From Bugulina stolonifera (taxonomy: Eukaryota > Bryozoa > Gymnolaemata > Cheilostomatida > Bugulidae): a stretch of DNA of 64,000 nt. The notes beneath the pieces were generated by a model, which ran no database searches, was not told where the DNA came from, and was given only the letters and a program-made list of their open reading frames with translations. Both the position numbers and the translations under genes were made by a program. The stretch is from NCBI GenBank assembly GCA_935421135.1, contig OW285197.1, positions 310,001 to 374,000 of the forward strand. The letters run 5' to 3'. Every line of letters begins with the position of its first letter. The first letter of the stretch is position 1. Below are positions 12,190 to 26,426 of the stretch, one piece after another.

Positions 12190-14003
12190 GTGACTGAAAC
12201 ACATTGTTACAAACAGCAATTTAGTACAAAACACACTGAAAACTTACTTTCATGCAATATTGAACATCTTTTACTAGTTTACAAACTAATAACTCAAGTG
12301 AATTTGTCAAAAATCACAAAATTGACATTATGTTTCATGTTTGCAAAGTTAAATATGGTATGTTTTATTGATTTTCATTCAAATTATGCATTCTCAACAT
12401 TGCAAAAGTGACTGAAACACATTGTTACAAACAGCAATTTGGTACAAAACACTCTTAAAACTTACTTTCATGCAATATTGAACATATTTTACTAGTTTAC
12501 AAACTAATAACTCAAGTGAATTTGTCAAAAATCACAAATTTAACATTATGTTTCATGTTTGCAAAGTTAAATATTGTATGCAAAGTCATGTATTTTTGAT
12601 TTTCATTCAAGTTATGCATTCTGAACATTGCAAAAGTGACTGAAACACATTGTGATAAACAGCAAGTTGGTACAAAACACACTTAAAACTTACTTTCATG
12701 CAATATTGAACATCTTTTACTAGTTTACAAACTAATAACTCAAGTGAATTTGGCAAAAATAACAAATTTGACATTATGTTTCATGTTTACAAAGTTGAAT
12801 ATTGCATGGAAAGTCATGTTTTATAGATTTTCATTCAAGTAATGCATTCTGAACATTGCAAAAGTGACTGAAACACATTGTTACAGACAGCAATTTGGTA
12901 CAAAACACACTGAAAACTTACTTTCATGCAATATTGAACATCTTTTACTAGTTTACAAACTAATAACTCAGGTGAATTTGTCAAAAATCACAAAATTGAC
13001 ATTATGTTTCATGTTTGCAAAGTTAAATATTGTATGCAAAGTCATGTTTTATTGATTTTCATTCAAATTATGCATTCTGAACATTGCAAAAGTGACTGAA
13101 ACACATTGTTACAAACAGCAATTTGGTACAAAACACACATAAAACTTACTTTCATGCAATATTGAACATATTTTACTAGTTTACAAACTAATAACTCAAG
13201 TGAATTTGTCAAAAATCACAAATTTAACATTATGTTTCATGTTTGCAAAGTTAAATATTGTATGCAAAGTCAGGTTTTATTGATTTTCATTCAAGTTATG
13301 CATTCTGAACATCGCAAAAGTGACTGAAACACATTGTGACAAACGGCAATTTGGTACAAAACACACTTAAAAATTACTTTCATGCAATATTGAACATCTT
13401 TTACAAGTTTACAAACTAATAACTCAAGTGAATTTGTCAAAAATCACAAATTTGACATTATGTTTCATGTTCACAAAGTTGAATATTGCATGGAAAGTCA
13501 TGTTTTATTGATTTTCATTCAAGTTATGCATTCTGAACATTGCAAAAGTGACTGAAACACATTGTTACAGACAGCAATGTGGTACAAAACACACTGAAAA
13601 CTTACTTTCATGCAATATTGAACATCTGTTACTAGTTTACAAACTAATAACTCAAGTGAATTTGTCAAAAATCACAAATTTGACATTATGTTTCATGTTT
13701 GCAAAGTTAAATATTGTATGCAAAGTCAGGTTTTATTGATTTTCATTCAAGTTATGCATTCTGAACATCGCAAAAGTGACTGAAACACATTGTGACAAAC
13801 GGCAATTTGGTACAAAACACACATAAAACTTAATTTCATGCAATATTGAACATCTGTTACTAGTTTACAAACTAATAACTCAAGTGAATTTGTCAAAAAT
13901 CACAAATTTGACATTATGTTTCATGTTTACAAAGTTGAATATTGTATGGAAAGTACTGTTTTATTGATTTTCATTCAAATTATGCATTCTGAACGTTGCA
14001 AAA
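12190..14003 (+). repeat. Higher-order block 10 (1814 bp)
   Basis: Monomer starts are 12190 (218), 12408, 12636, 12864, 13092, 13320, 13548 and 13776. It corresponds to block 5 at an offset of 6586. The 12864 copy has CAATTTGG where 6278 has CAATGTGG, and the 13776 copy has CTTAATTTC for CTTACTTTC. Confidence 0.88.
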
Positions 14004-15082
14004 GTGACTGAAACACATTGTTACAAACAGCAATTTGGTATAAAACACACTGAAAACTTACTTTCATGCAATATTGAACATCTTTTACTAGTTTACAAAC
14101 TAATAACTCAAGTGAATTTGTCAAAAATCACAAAATTGACATTATGTTTCATGTTTGCAAAGTTAAATATGGTATGTTTTATTGATTTTCATTCAAGTTA
14201 TGCATTCTGAACATTGCAAAAGTGACTGAAACACATTGTTACAAACAGCAATTACTAGTTTACAAACTAATAACTCAAGTGAATTTGTCAAAAATCACAA
14301 ATTTAACATTATGTTTCATGTTTGCAAAGTTAAATATTGTATGCAAAGTCAGGTTTTATTGATTTTCATTCAAGTTATGCATTCTGAACATCGCAAAAGT
14401 GACTGAAACACATTGTGACCAACAGCAATTTGGTACAAAACACACTTAAAACTTACTTTCATGCAATATTGAACATATTTTACTAGTTTACAAACTAATA
14501 ACTCAAGTGAATTTGTCAAAAATCACAAATTTAACATTATGTTTCATGTTTGCAAAGTTAAATATTGTATGCAAAGTCAGGTTTTATTGATTTTCATTCA
14601 AGTTATGCATTCTGAACATCGCAAAAGTGACTGAAACACATTGTGACAAACGGCAATTTGGTACAAAACACACTTAAAAATTACTTTCATGCAATATTGA
14701 ACATCTTTTACAAGTTTACAAACTAATAACTCAAGTGAATTTGTCAAAAATCACAAATTTGACATTATGTTTCATGTTTACAAAGTTGAATATTGCATGG
14801 AAAGTCATGTTTTATTGATTTTCATTCAAGTTATGCATTCTGAACATTGCAAAAGTGACTGAAACACATTGTTACAGACAGCAATGTGGTACAAAACACA
14901 CTGAAAACTTACTTTCATGCAATATTGAACATCTTTTACTAGTTTACAAACTAATAACTCAAGTGAATTTGTCAAAAATCACAAATTTGACATTATGTTT
15001 CATGTTTACAAAGTTGAATATTGTATGGAAAGTACTGTTTTATTGATTTTCATTCAAATTATGCATTCTGAACATTGCAAAA
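14004..15082 (+). repeat. Higher-order block 11 (1079 bp)
   Basis: Monomer starts are 14004, 14222 (177), 14399, 14627 and 14855. GTGACCAACAGC at 14411 is shared with copies at 23473, 26822, 29092 and 46243. Confidence 0.87.
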
Positions 15083-15984
15083 GTGACTGAAACACATTGT
15101 TACAAACAGCAATTTGGTACAAAACACACTGAAAACTTACTTTCATGCAATATTGAACATCTTTTACTAGTTTACAAACTAATAACTCAAGTGAATTTGT
15201 CAAAAATCACAAAATTGACATTATGTTTCATGTTTGCAAAGTTAAATATGGTATGTTTTATTGATTTTCATTCAAATTATGCATTCTGAACATTGCAAAA
15301 GTGACTGAAACACATTGTTACAAACAGCAATTTGGTACAAAACACACTTAAAACTTACTTTCATGCAATATTGAACATATTTTCCTAGTTTACAAACTAA
15401 TAACTCAAGTGAATTTGTCAAAAATCACAAATTAAACATTATGTTTCATGTTTGCAAAGTTAAATATTGTTTGCAAAGTCATGTTTTATTGATTTTCATT
15501 CAAATTATGCATTCTGAACATTGCAAAAGTGACTGAAACACATTGTTACAAACAGCAATTTGGTACAAAACACACTTAAAACTTACTTTCATGCAATATT
15601 GAACATATTTTCCTAGTTTACAAACTAATAACTCAAGTGAATTTGTCAAAAATCACAAATTTAACATTATGTTTCATGTTTGCAAAGTTAAATATTGTAT
15701 GCAAAGTCATGTTTTATTGATTTTCATTCAAGTTATGCATTCTGAACATTGCAAAAGTGACTGAAACACATTGTGACGAACAGCAATTTGGTACAAAACA
15801 CACTTAAAACTTACTTTCTTGCAATATTGAACACCTTTTACTAGTTTACAAACTAATAACTCAAGTGAATTTGTCAAAAATCACAAATTTGACATTATGT
15901 TTCATGTTTACAAAGTTGAATATTGTATGGAAAGTACTGTTTTATTGATTTTCATTCAAATTATGCATTCTGAACGTTGCAAAA
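15083..15984 (+). repeat. Higher-order block 12 (902 bp, no 177-bp unit)
   Basis: The 218-bp head at 15083 is followed by 15301, 15529 and 15757. The 15301 copy introduces the CCTAGTTTAC, AAATTAAACATT and TGTTTGCAAAG markers that dominate domains III and V. The 15757 copy has GTGACGAACAGC and CTTTCTTGC. Confidence 0.87.
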
Positions 15985-17063
15985 GTGACTGAAACACATT
16001 GTTACAAAGAGCAATTTGGTACAAAACACACTGAAAACTTACTTTCATGCAATATTGAACATCTTTTACTAGTTTACAAACTAATAACTCAAGTGAATTT
16101 GTCAAAAATCACAAAATTGACATTATGTTTCATGTTTGCAAAGTTAAATATGGTATGTTTTATTGATTTTCATTCAAATTATGCATTCTGAACATTGCAA
16201 AAGTGACTGAAACACATTGTTACAAACAGCAATTACTAGTTTACAAACTAATAACTCAAGTGAATTTGTCAAAAATCACAAATTTAACATTATGTTTCAT
16301 GTTTGCAAAGTTAAATATTGTATGCAAAGTCAGGTTTTATTGATTTTCATTCAAGTTATGCATTCTGAACATCGCAAAAGTGACTGAAACACATTGTGAC
16401 AGACAGCAATGTGGTACAAAACACACTTAAAACTTACTTTCATGCAATATTGAACATATTTTACTAGTTTACAAACTAATAACTCAAGTGAATTTGTCAA
16501 AAATCACAAATTTAACATTATGTTTCATGTTTGCAAAGTTAAATATTGTATGCAAAGTCAGGTTTTATTGATTTTCATTCAAGTTATGCATTCTGAACAT
16601 CGCAAAAGTGACTGAAACACATTGTGACAAACAGCAATTTGGTACAAAACACACTTAAAACTTACTTTCATGCGATATTGAACATCTTTTACAAGTTTAC
16701 AAACTAATAACTCAAGTGAATTTGTCAAAAATCACAAATTTGACATTATGTTTCATGTTTACAAAGTTGAATATTGCATGGAAAGTCATGTTTTATTGAT
16801 TTTCATTCAAGTTATGCATTCTGAACATTGCAAAAGTGACTGAAACACATTGTTACAGACAGCAATGTGGTACAAAACACACTGAAAACTTACTTTCATG
16901 CAATATTGAACATCTTTTACTAGTTTACAAACTAATAACTCAAGTGAATTTGTCAAAAATCACAAATTTGACATTATGTTTCATGTTTACAAAGTTGAAT
17001 ATTGTATGGAAAGTACTGTTTTATTGATTTTCATTCAAATTATGCATTCTGAACGTTGCAAAA
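15985..17063 (+). repeat. Higher-order block 13 (1079 bp)
   Basis: Monomer starts are 15985, 16203 (177), 16380, 16608 and 16836. The head has a private CAAAGAGCAATT for CAAACAGCAATT. Confidence 0.87.
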
Positions 17064-18877
17064 GTGACTGAAACACATTGTTACAAACAGCAATTTAGTA
17101 CAAAACACACTGAAAACTTACTTTCATGCAATATTGAACATCTTTTACTAGTTTACAAACTAATAACTCAAGTGAATTTGTCAAAAATCACAAAATTGAC
17201 ATTATGTTTCATGTTTGCAAAGTTAAATATGGTATGTTTTATTGATTTTCATTCAAATTATGCATTCTCAACATTGCAAAAGTGACTGAAACACATTGTT
17301 ACAAACAGCAATTTGGTACAAAACACTCTTAAAACTTACTTTCATGCAATATTGAACATATTTTACTAGTTTACAAACTAATAACTCAAGTGAATTTGTC
17401 AAAAATCACAAATTTAACATTATGTTTCATGTTTGCAAAGTTAAATATTGTATGCAAAGTCATGTATTTTTGATTTTCATTCAAGTTATGCATTCTGAAC
17501 ATTGCAAAAGTGACTGAAACACATTGTGATAAACAGCAAGTTGGTACAAAACACACTTAAAACTTACTTTCATGCAATATTGAACATCTTTTACTAGTTT
17601 ACAAACTAATAACTCAAGTGAATTTGGCAAAAATAACAAATTTGACATTATGTTTCATGTTTACAAAGTTGAATATTGCATGGAAAGTCATGTTTTATAG
17701 ATTTTCATTCAAGTAATGCATTCTGAACATTGCAAAAGTGACTGAAACACATTGTTACAGACAGCAATTTGGTACAAAACACACTGAAAACTTACTTTCA
17801 TGCAATATTGAACATCTTTTACTAGTTTACAAACTAATAACTCAGGTGAATTTGTCAAAAATCACAAAATTGACATTATGTTTCATGTTTGCAAAGTTAA
17901 ATATTGTATGCAAAGTCATGTTTTATTGATTTTCATTCAAATTATGCATTCTGAACATTGCAAAAGTGACTGAAACACATTGTTACAAACAGCAATTTGG
18001 TACAAAACACACATAAAACTTACTTTCATGCAATATTGAACATATTTTACTAGTTTACAAACTAATAACTCAAGTGAATTTGTCAAAAATCACAAATTTA
18101 ACATTATGTTTCATGTTTGCAAAGTTAAATATTGTATGCAAAGTCAGGTTTTATTGATTTTCATTCAAGTTATGCATTCTGAACATCGCAAAAGTGACTG
18201 AAACACATTGTGACAAACGGCAATTTGGTACAAAACACACTTAAAAATTACTTTCATGCAATATTGAACATCTTTTACAAGTTTACAAACTAATAACTCA
18301 AGTGAATTTGTCAAAAATCACAAATTTGACATTATGTTTCATGTTCACAAAGTTGAATATTGCATGGAAAGTCATGTTTTATTGATTTTCATTCAAGTTA
18401 TGCATTCTGAACATTGCAAAAGTGACTGAAACACATTGTTACAAACAGCAATTTGGTACAAAACACACTTAAAACTTACTTTCATGCAATATTGAACATA
18501 TTTTCCTAGTTTACAAACTAATAACTCAAGTGAATTTGTCAAAAATCACAAATTTAACATTATGTTTCATGTTTGCAAAGTTAAATATTGTATGCAAAGT
18601 CATGTTTTATTGATTTTCATTCAAGTTATGCATTCTGAACATTGCAAAAGTGACTGAAACACATTGTGACGAACAGCAATTTGGTACAAAACACACTTAA
18701 AACTTACTTTCTTGCAATATTGAACACCTTTTACTAGTTTACAAACTAATAACTCAAGTGAATTTGTCAAAAATCACAAATTTGACATTATGTCTCATGT
18801 TTACAAAGTTGAATATTGTATGGAAAGTACTGTTTTATTGATTTTCATTCAAATTATGCATTCTGAACATTGCAAAA
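17064..18877 (+). repeat. Higher-order block 14 (1814 bp)
   Basis: It opens like block 5 through about 18421. The last two monomers (18422 with CCTAG, 18650 with GTGACGAAC) come instead from a block-12-like source. The same total length is therefore reached with a different tail. Confidence 0.87.
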
Positions 18878-20184
18878 GTGACTGAAACACATTGTTACAA
18901 ACAGCAATTTGGTACAAAACACACTTAAAACTTACTTTCATGCAATATTGAACATCTTTTACTAGTTTACAAACTAATAACTCAAGTGAATTTGTCAAAA
19001 ATCACAAAATTGACATTATGTTTCATGTTTGCAAAGTTAAATATGGTATGTTTTATTGATTTTCATTCAAATTATGCATTCTGAACATTGCAAAAGTGAC
19101 TGAAACACATTGTTACAAACAGCAATTACTAGTTTACAAACTAATAACTCAAGTGAATTTGTCAAAAATCACAAATTTAACATTATGTTTCATGTTTGCA
19201 AAGTTAAATATTGTATGCAAAGTCAGGTTTTATTGATTTTCATTCAAGTTATGCATTCTGAACATCGCAAAAGTGACTGAAACACATTGTGACAGACAGC
19301 AATGTGGTACAAAACACACTTAAAACTTACTTTCATGCAATATTGAACATATTTTACTAGTTTACAAACTAATAACTCAAGTGAATTTGTCAAAAATCAC
19401 AAATTTAACATTATGTTTCATGTTTGCAAAGTTAAATATTGTATGCAAAGTCAGGTTTTATTGATTTTCATTCAAGTTATGCATTCTGAACATCGCAAAA
19501 GTGACTGAAACACATTGTGACAAACAGCAATTTGGTACAAAACACACTTAAAACTTACTTTCATGCGATATTGAACATCTTTTACAAGTTTACAAACTAA
19601 TAACTCAAGTGAATTTGTCAAAAATCACAAATTTGACATTATGTTTCATGTTCACAAAGTTGAATATTGCATGGAAAGTCATGTTTTATTGATTTTCATT
19701 CAAGTTATGCATTCTGAACATTGCAAAAGTGACTGAAACACATTGTTACAAACAGCAATTTGGTACAAAACACACTTAAAACTTACTTTCATGCAATATT
19801 GAACATATTTTCCTAGTTTACAAACTAATAACTCAAGTGAATTTGTCAAAAATCACAAATTTAACATTATGTTTCATGTTTGCAAAGTTAAATATTGTAT
19901 GCAAAGTCATGTTTTATTGATTTTCATTCAAGTTATGCATTCTGAACATTGCAAAAGTGACTGAAACACATTGTGACGAACAGCAATTTGGTACAAAACA
20001 CACTTAAAACTTACTTTCTTGCAATATTGAACACCTTTTACTAGTTTACAAACTAATAACTCAAGTGAATTTGTCAAAAATCACAAATTTGACATTATGT
20101 TTCATGTTTACAAAGTTGAATATTGTATGGAAAGTACTGTTTTATTGATTTTCATTCAAATTATGCATTCTGAACATTGCAAAA
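18878..20184 (+). repeat. Higher-order block 15 (1307 bp)
   Basis: Monomer starts are 18878 (218, with CACTTAAAAC), 19096 (177), 19273, 19501, 19729 and 19957. The final pair is the CCTAG / GTGACGAAC couple also found at 18422-18877. Confidence 0.87.
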
Positions 20185-21263
20185 GTGACTGAAACACATT
20201 GTTACAAACAGCAATTTGGTACAAAACACACTTAAAACTTACTTTCATGCAATATTGAACATCTTTTACTAGTTTACAAACTAATAACTCAGGTGAATTT
20301 GTCAAAAATCACAAATTTGACATTATGTTTCATGTTTGCAAAGTTAAATATGGTATGTTTTATTGATTTTCATTCAAATTATGCATTCTGAACATTGCAA
20401 AAGTGACTGAAACACATTGTTACAAACAGCAATTACTAGTTTACAAACTAATAACTCAAGTGAATTTGTCAAAAATCACAAATTTAACATTATGTTTCAT
20501 GTTTGCAAAGTTAAATATTGTATGCAAAGTCAGGTTTTATTGATTTTCATTCAAGTTATGCATTCTGAACATCGCAAAAGTGACTGAAACACATTGTGAC
20601 AGACAGCAATGTGGTACAAAACACACTTAAAACTTACTTTCATGCAATATTGAACATATTTTACTAGTTTACAAACTAATAACTCAAGTGAATTTGTCAA
20701 AAATCACAAATTTAACATTATGTTTCATGTTTGCAAAGTTAAATATTGTATGCAAAGTCAGGTTTTATTGATTTTCATTCAAGTTATGCATTCTGAACAT
20801 CGCAAAAGTGACTGAAACACATTGTGACAAACAGCAATTTGGTACAAAACACACTTAAAACTTACTTTCATGCGATATTGAACATCTTTTACAAGTTTAC
20901 AAACTAATAACTCAAGTGAATTTGTCAAAAATCACAAATTTGACATTATGTTTCATGTTTACAAAGTTGAATATTGCATGGAAAGTCATGTTTTATTGAT
21001 TTTCATTCAAGTTACGCATTCTGAACATTGCAAAAGTGACTGAAACACATTGTTACAGACAGCAATGTGGTACAAAACACACTGAAAACTTACTTTCATG
21101 CAATATTGAACATCTTTTACTAGTTTACAAACTAATAACTCAAGTGAATTTGTCAAAAATCACAAATTTGACATTATGTTTCATGTTTACAAAGTTGAAT
21201 ATTGTATGGAAAGTACTGTTTTATTGATTTTCATTCAAATTATGCATTCTGAACGTTGCAAAA
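20185..21263 (+). repeat. Higher-order block 16 (1079 bp)
   Basis: Monomer starts are 20185, 20403 (177), 20580, 20808 and 21036. The head carries CTCAGGTGAA and a TTTGACATT right arm, unusual for a 218-bp monomer. GTTACGCATT near 21012 is a private change. Confidence 0.87.
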
Positions 21264-23077
21264 GTGACTGAAACACATTGTTACAAACAGCAATTTAGTA
21301 CAAAACACACTGAAAACTTACTTTCATGCAATATTGAACATCTTTTACTAGTTTACAAACTAATAACTCAAGTGAATTTGTCAAAAATCACAAAATTGAC
21401 ATTATGTTTCATGTTTGCAAAGTTAAATATGGTATGTTTTATTGATTTTCATTCAAATTATGCATTCTCAACATTGCAAAAGTGACTGAAACACATTGTT
21501 ACAAACAGCAATTTGGTACAAAACACTCTTAAAACTTACTTTCATGCAATATTGAACATATTTTACTAGTTTACAAACTAATAACTCAAGTGAATTTGTC
21601 AAAAATCACAAATTTAACATTATGTTTCATGTTTGCAAAGTTAAATATTGTATGCAAAGTCATGTATTTTTGATTTTCATTCAAGTTATGCATTCTGAAC
21701 ATTGCAAAAGTGACTGAAACACATTGTGATAAACAGCAAGTTGGTACAAAACACACTTAAAACTTACTTTCATGCAATATTGAACATCTTTTACTAGTTT
21801 ACAAACTAATAACTCAAGTGAATTTGGCAAAAATAACAAATTTGACATTATGTTTCATGTTTACAAAGTTGAATATTGCATGGAAAGTCATGTTTTATAG
21901 ATTTTCATTCAAGTAATGCATTCTGAACATTGCAAAAGTGACTGAAACACATTGTTACAGACAGCAATTTGGTACAAAACACACTGAAAACTTACTTTCA
22001 TGCAATATTGAACATCTTTTACTAGTTTACAAACTAATAACTCAGGTGAATTTGTCAAAAATCACAAAATTGACATTATGTTTCATGTTTGCAAAGTTAA
22101 ATATTGTATGCAAAGTCATGTTTTATTGATTTTCATTCAAATTATGCATTCTGAACATTGCAAAAGTGACTGAAACACATTGTTACAAACAGCAATTTGG
22201 TACAAAACACACATAAAACTTACTTTCATGCAATATTGAACATATTTTACTAGTTTACAAACTAATAACTCAAGTGAATTTGTCAAAAATCACAAATTTA
22301 ACATTATGTTTCATGTTTGCAAAGTTAAATATTGTATGCAAAGTCAGGTTTTATTGATTTTCATTCAAGTTATGCATTCTGAACATCGCAAAAGTGACTG
22401 AAACACATTGTGACAAACGGCAATTTGGTACAAAACACACTTAAAAATTACTTTCATGCAATATTGAACATCTTTTACAAGTTTACAAACTAATAACTCA
22501 AGTGAATTTGTCAAAAATCACAAATTTGACATTATGTTTCATGTTCACAAAGTTGAATATTGCATGGAAAGTCATGTTTTATTGATTTTCATTCAAGTTA
22601 TGCATTCTGAACATTGCAAAAGTGACTGAAACACATTGTTACAGACAGCAATGTGGTACAGAACACACTGAAAACTTACTTTCATGCAATATTGAACATC
22701 TGTTACTAGTTTACAAACTAATAACTCAAGTGAATTTGTCAAAAATCACAAATTTGACATTATGTTTCATGTTTGCAAAGTTAAATATTGTATGCAAAGT
22801 CAGGTTTTATTGATTTTCATTCAAGTTATGCATTCTGAACATCGCAAAAGTGACTGAAACACATTGTGACAAACGGCAATTTGGTACAAAACACACATAA
22901 AACTTACTTTCATGCAATATTGAACATCTGTTACTAGTTTACAAACTAATAACTCAAGTGAATTTGTCAAAAATCACAAATTTGACATTATGTTTCATGT
23001 TTACAAAGTTGAATATTGTATGGAAAGTACTGTTTTATTGATTTTCATTCAAATTATGCATTCTGAACATTGCAAAA
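21264..23077 (+). repeat. Higher-order block 17 (1814 bp)
   Basis: It corresponds to block 10 for its whole length. The 22622 copy carries GGTACAGAAC, a marker shared only with monomers at 24831 and 25971 among the CAATGTGG subtype. Confidence 0.88.
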
Positions 23078-24156
23078 GTGACTGAAACACATTGTTACAA
23101 ACAGCAATTTGGTATAAAACACACTGAAAACTTACTTTCATGCAATATTGAACATCTTTTACTAGTTTACAAACTAATAACTCAAGTGAATTTGTCAAAA
23201 ATCACAAAATTGACATTATGTTTCATGTTTGCAAAGTTAAATATGGTATGTTTTATTGATTTTCATTCAAATTATGCATTCTGAACATTGCAAAAGTGAC
23301 TGAAACACATTGTTACAAACAGCAATTACTAGTTTACAAACTAATAACTCAAGTGAATTTGTCAAAAATCACAAATTTAACATTATGTTTCATGTTTGCA
23401 AAGTTAAATATTGTATGCAAAGTCAGGTTTTATTGATTTTCATTCAAGTTATGCATTCTGAACATCGCAAAAGTGACTGAAACACATTGTGACCAACAGC
23501 AATTTGGTACAAAACACACTTAAAACTTACTTTCATGCAATATTGAACATATTTTACTAGTTTACAAACTAATAACTGAAGTGAATTTGTCAAAAATCAC
23601 AAATTTAACATTATGTTTCATGTTTGCAAAGTTAAATATTGTATGCAAAGTCAGGTTTTATTGATTTTCATTCAAGTTATGCATTCTGAACATCGCAAAA
23701 GTGACTGAAACACATTGTGACAAACGGCAATTTGGTACAAAACACACTTAAAAATTACTTTCATGCAATATTGAACATCTTTTACAAGTTTACAAACTAA
23801 TAACTCAAGTGAATTTGTCAAAAATCACAAATTTGACATTATGTTTCATGTTTACAAAGTTGAATATTGCATGGAAAGTCATGTTTTATTGATTTTCATT
23901 CAAGTTATGCATTCTGAACATTGCAAAAGTGACTGAAACACATTGTTACAGACAGCAATGTGGTACAAAACACACTGAAAACTTACTTTCATGCAATATT
24001 GAACATCTTTTACTAGTTTACAAACTAATAACTCAAGTGAATTTGTCAAAAATCACAAATTTGACATTATGTTTCATGTTTACAAAGTTGAATATTGTAT
24101 GGAAAGTACTGTTTTATTGATTTTCATTCAAATTATGCATTCTGAACGTTGCAAAA
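23078..24156 (+). repeat. Higher-order block 18 (1079 bp)
   Basis: Monomer starts are 23078, 23296 (177), 23473, 23701 and 23929. It matches block 11 and block 20. CTGAAGTGAA near 23576 is private. Confidence 0.87.
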
Positions 24157-26426
24157 GTGACTTAAACACATTGTTACAAACAGCAATTTGGTACAAAACA
24201 CACTGAAAACTTACTTTCATGCAATATTGAACATCTTTTACTAGTTTACAAACTAATAACTCAAGTGAATTTGTCAAAAATCACAAAATTGACATTATGT
24301 TTCATGTTTGCAAAGTTAAATATGGTATGTTTTATTGATTTTCATTCAAATTATGCATTCTGAACATTGCAAAAGTGACTGAAACACATTGTTACAAACA
24401 GCAATTTGGTACAAAACACACTTAAAACTTACTTTCATGCAATATTGAACATATTTTCCTAGTTTACAAACTAATAACTCAAGTGAATTTGTCAAAAATC
24501 ACAAATTAAACATTATGTTTCATGTTTGCAAAGTTAAATATTGTTTGCAAAGTCATGTTTTATTGATTTTCATTCAAATTATGCATTCTGAACATTGCAA
24601 AAGTGACTGAAACACATTGTTACAAACAGCAATTTGGTACAAAACACACATAAAACTTACTTTCATGCAATATTGAACATATTTTACTAGTTTACAAACT
24701 AATAACTCAAGTGAATTTGTCAAAAATCACAAATTTGACATTATGTTTCATGTTCACAAAGTTGAATATTGCATGGAAAGTCATGTTTTATTGATTTTCA
24801 TTCAAGTTATGCATTCTGAACATTGCAAAAGTGACTGAAACACATTGTTACAGACAGCAATGTGGTACAGAACACACTGAAAACTTACTTTCATGCAATA
24901 TTGAACATCTGTTACTAGTTTACAAACTAATAACTCAAGTGAATTTGTCAAAAATCACAAATTTGACATTATGTTTCATGTTTGCAAAGTTAAATATTGT
25001 ATGCAAAGTCAGGTTTTATTGATTTTCATTCAAGTTATGCATTCTGAACATCGCAAAAGTGACTGAAACACATTGTGACAAACGGCAATTTGGTACAAAA
25101 CACACATAAAACTTACTTTCATGCAATATTGAACATCTGTTACTAGTTTACAAACTAATAACTCAAGTGAATTTGTCAAAAATCACAAATTTGACATTAT
25201 GTTTCATGTTTACAAAGTTGAATATTGTATGGAAAGTACTGTTTTATTGATTTTCATTCAAATTATGCATTCTGAACGTTGCAAAAGTGACTGAAACACA
25301 TTGTTACAAACAGCAATTTGGTATAAAACACACTGAAAACTTACTTTCATGCAATATTGAACATATTTTCCTAGTTTACAAACTAATAACTCAAGTGAAT
25401 TTGTCAAAAATCACAAATTAAACATTATGTTTCATGTTTGCAAAGTTAAATATTGTTTGCAAAGTCATGTTTTATTGATTTTCATTCAAATTATGCATTC
25501 TGAACATTGCAAAAGTGACTGAAACACATTGTTACAAACAGCAATTTGGTACAAAACACACATAAAACTTACTTTCATGCAATATTGAACATATTTTACT
25601 AGTTTACAAACTAATAACTCAAGTGAATTTGTCAAAAATCACAAATTTAACATTATGTTTCATGTTTGCAAAGTTAAATATTGTATGCAAAGTCAGGTTT
25701 TATTGATTTTCATTCAAGTTATGCATTCTGAACATCGCAAAAGTGACTGAAACACATTGTGACAAACGGCAATTTGGTACAAAACACACTTAAAAATTAC
25801 TTTCATGCAATATTGAACATCTTTTACAAGTTTACAAACTAATAACTCAAGTGAATTTGTCAAAAATCACAAATTTGACATTATGTTTCATGTTCACAAA
25901 GTTGAATATTGCATGGAAAGTCATGTTTTATTGATTTTCATTCAAGTTATGCATTCTGAACATTGCAAAAGTGACTGAAACACATTGTTACAGACAGCAA
26001 TGTGGTACAGAACACACTGAAAACTTACTTTCATGCAATATTGAACATCTGTTACTAGTTTACAAACTAATAACTCAAGTGAATTTGTCAAAAATCACAA
26101 ATTTGACATTATGTTTCATGTTTGCAAAGTTAAATATTGTATGCAAAGTCAGGTTTTATTGATTTTCATTCAAGTTATGCATTCTGAACATCGCAAAAGT
26201 GACTGAAACACATTGTGACAAACGGCAATTTGGTACAAAACACACATAAAACTTACTTTCATGCAATATTGAACATCTTTTACTAGTTTACAAACGAATA
26301 ATTCAAGTGAATTTGTCAAAAATCACAAATTTGACATTATGTCTTATGTCTACAAAGTTGAATATTGTATGGAAAGTACTGTTTTATTGATTTTCATTCA
26401 AATTATGCATTCTGAACGTTGCAAAA
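24157..26426 (+). repeat. Higher-order block 19 (2270 bp, ten monomers)
   Basis: The 218-bp head at 24157 (with GTGACTTAAACAC) is followed by nine 228-bp copies from 24375 to 26199. Monomers 24831 and 25971 are twins 1140 bp apart, and 24375 and 25287 share CCTAG / AAATTAAAC, so the block contains an internal five-monomer duplication. Confidence 0.86.

Larger units (their letters stand above)
7418..14003 (+). repeat. 6586-bp super-repeat, copy 2
   Basis: It is tandem to copy 1 and ends where block 11 begins. Block 11 opens with the same GGTATAAAAC head, but the order then breaks (1079, 902), so no third full copy follows. Confidence 0.82.

Noticed and set aside
832..14003. The long near-identical blocks as an assembly duplication artefact
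   Set aside because: Blocks differ by scattered private substitutions and shifted markers (TTCATTCC near 4263 against 8691; CTGTTACTAG against CTTTTACTAG), which an artificial copy would not show. Collapse or expansion of the array still cannot be excluded without reads.
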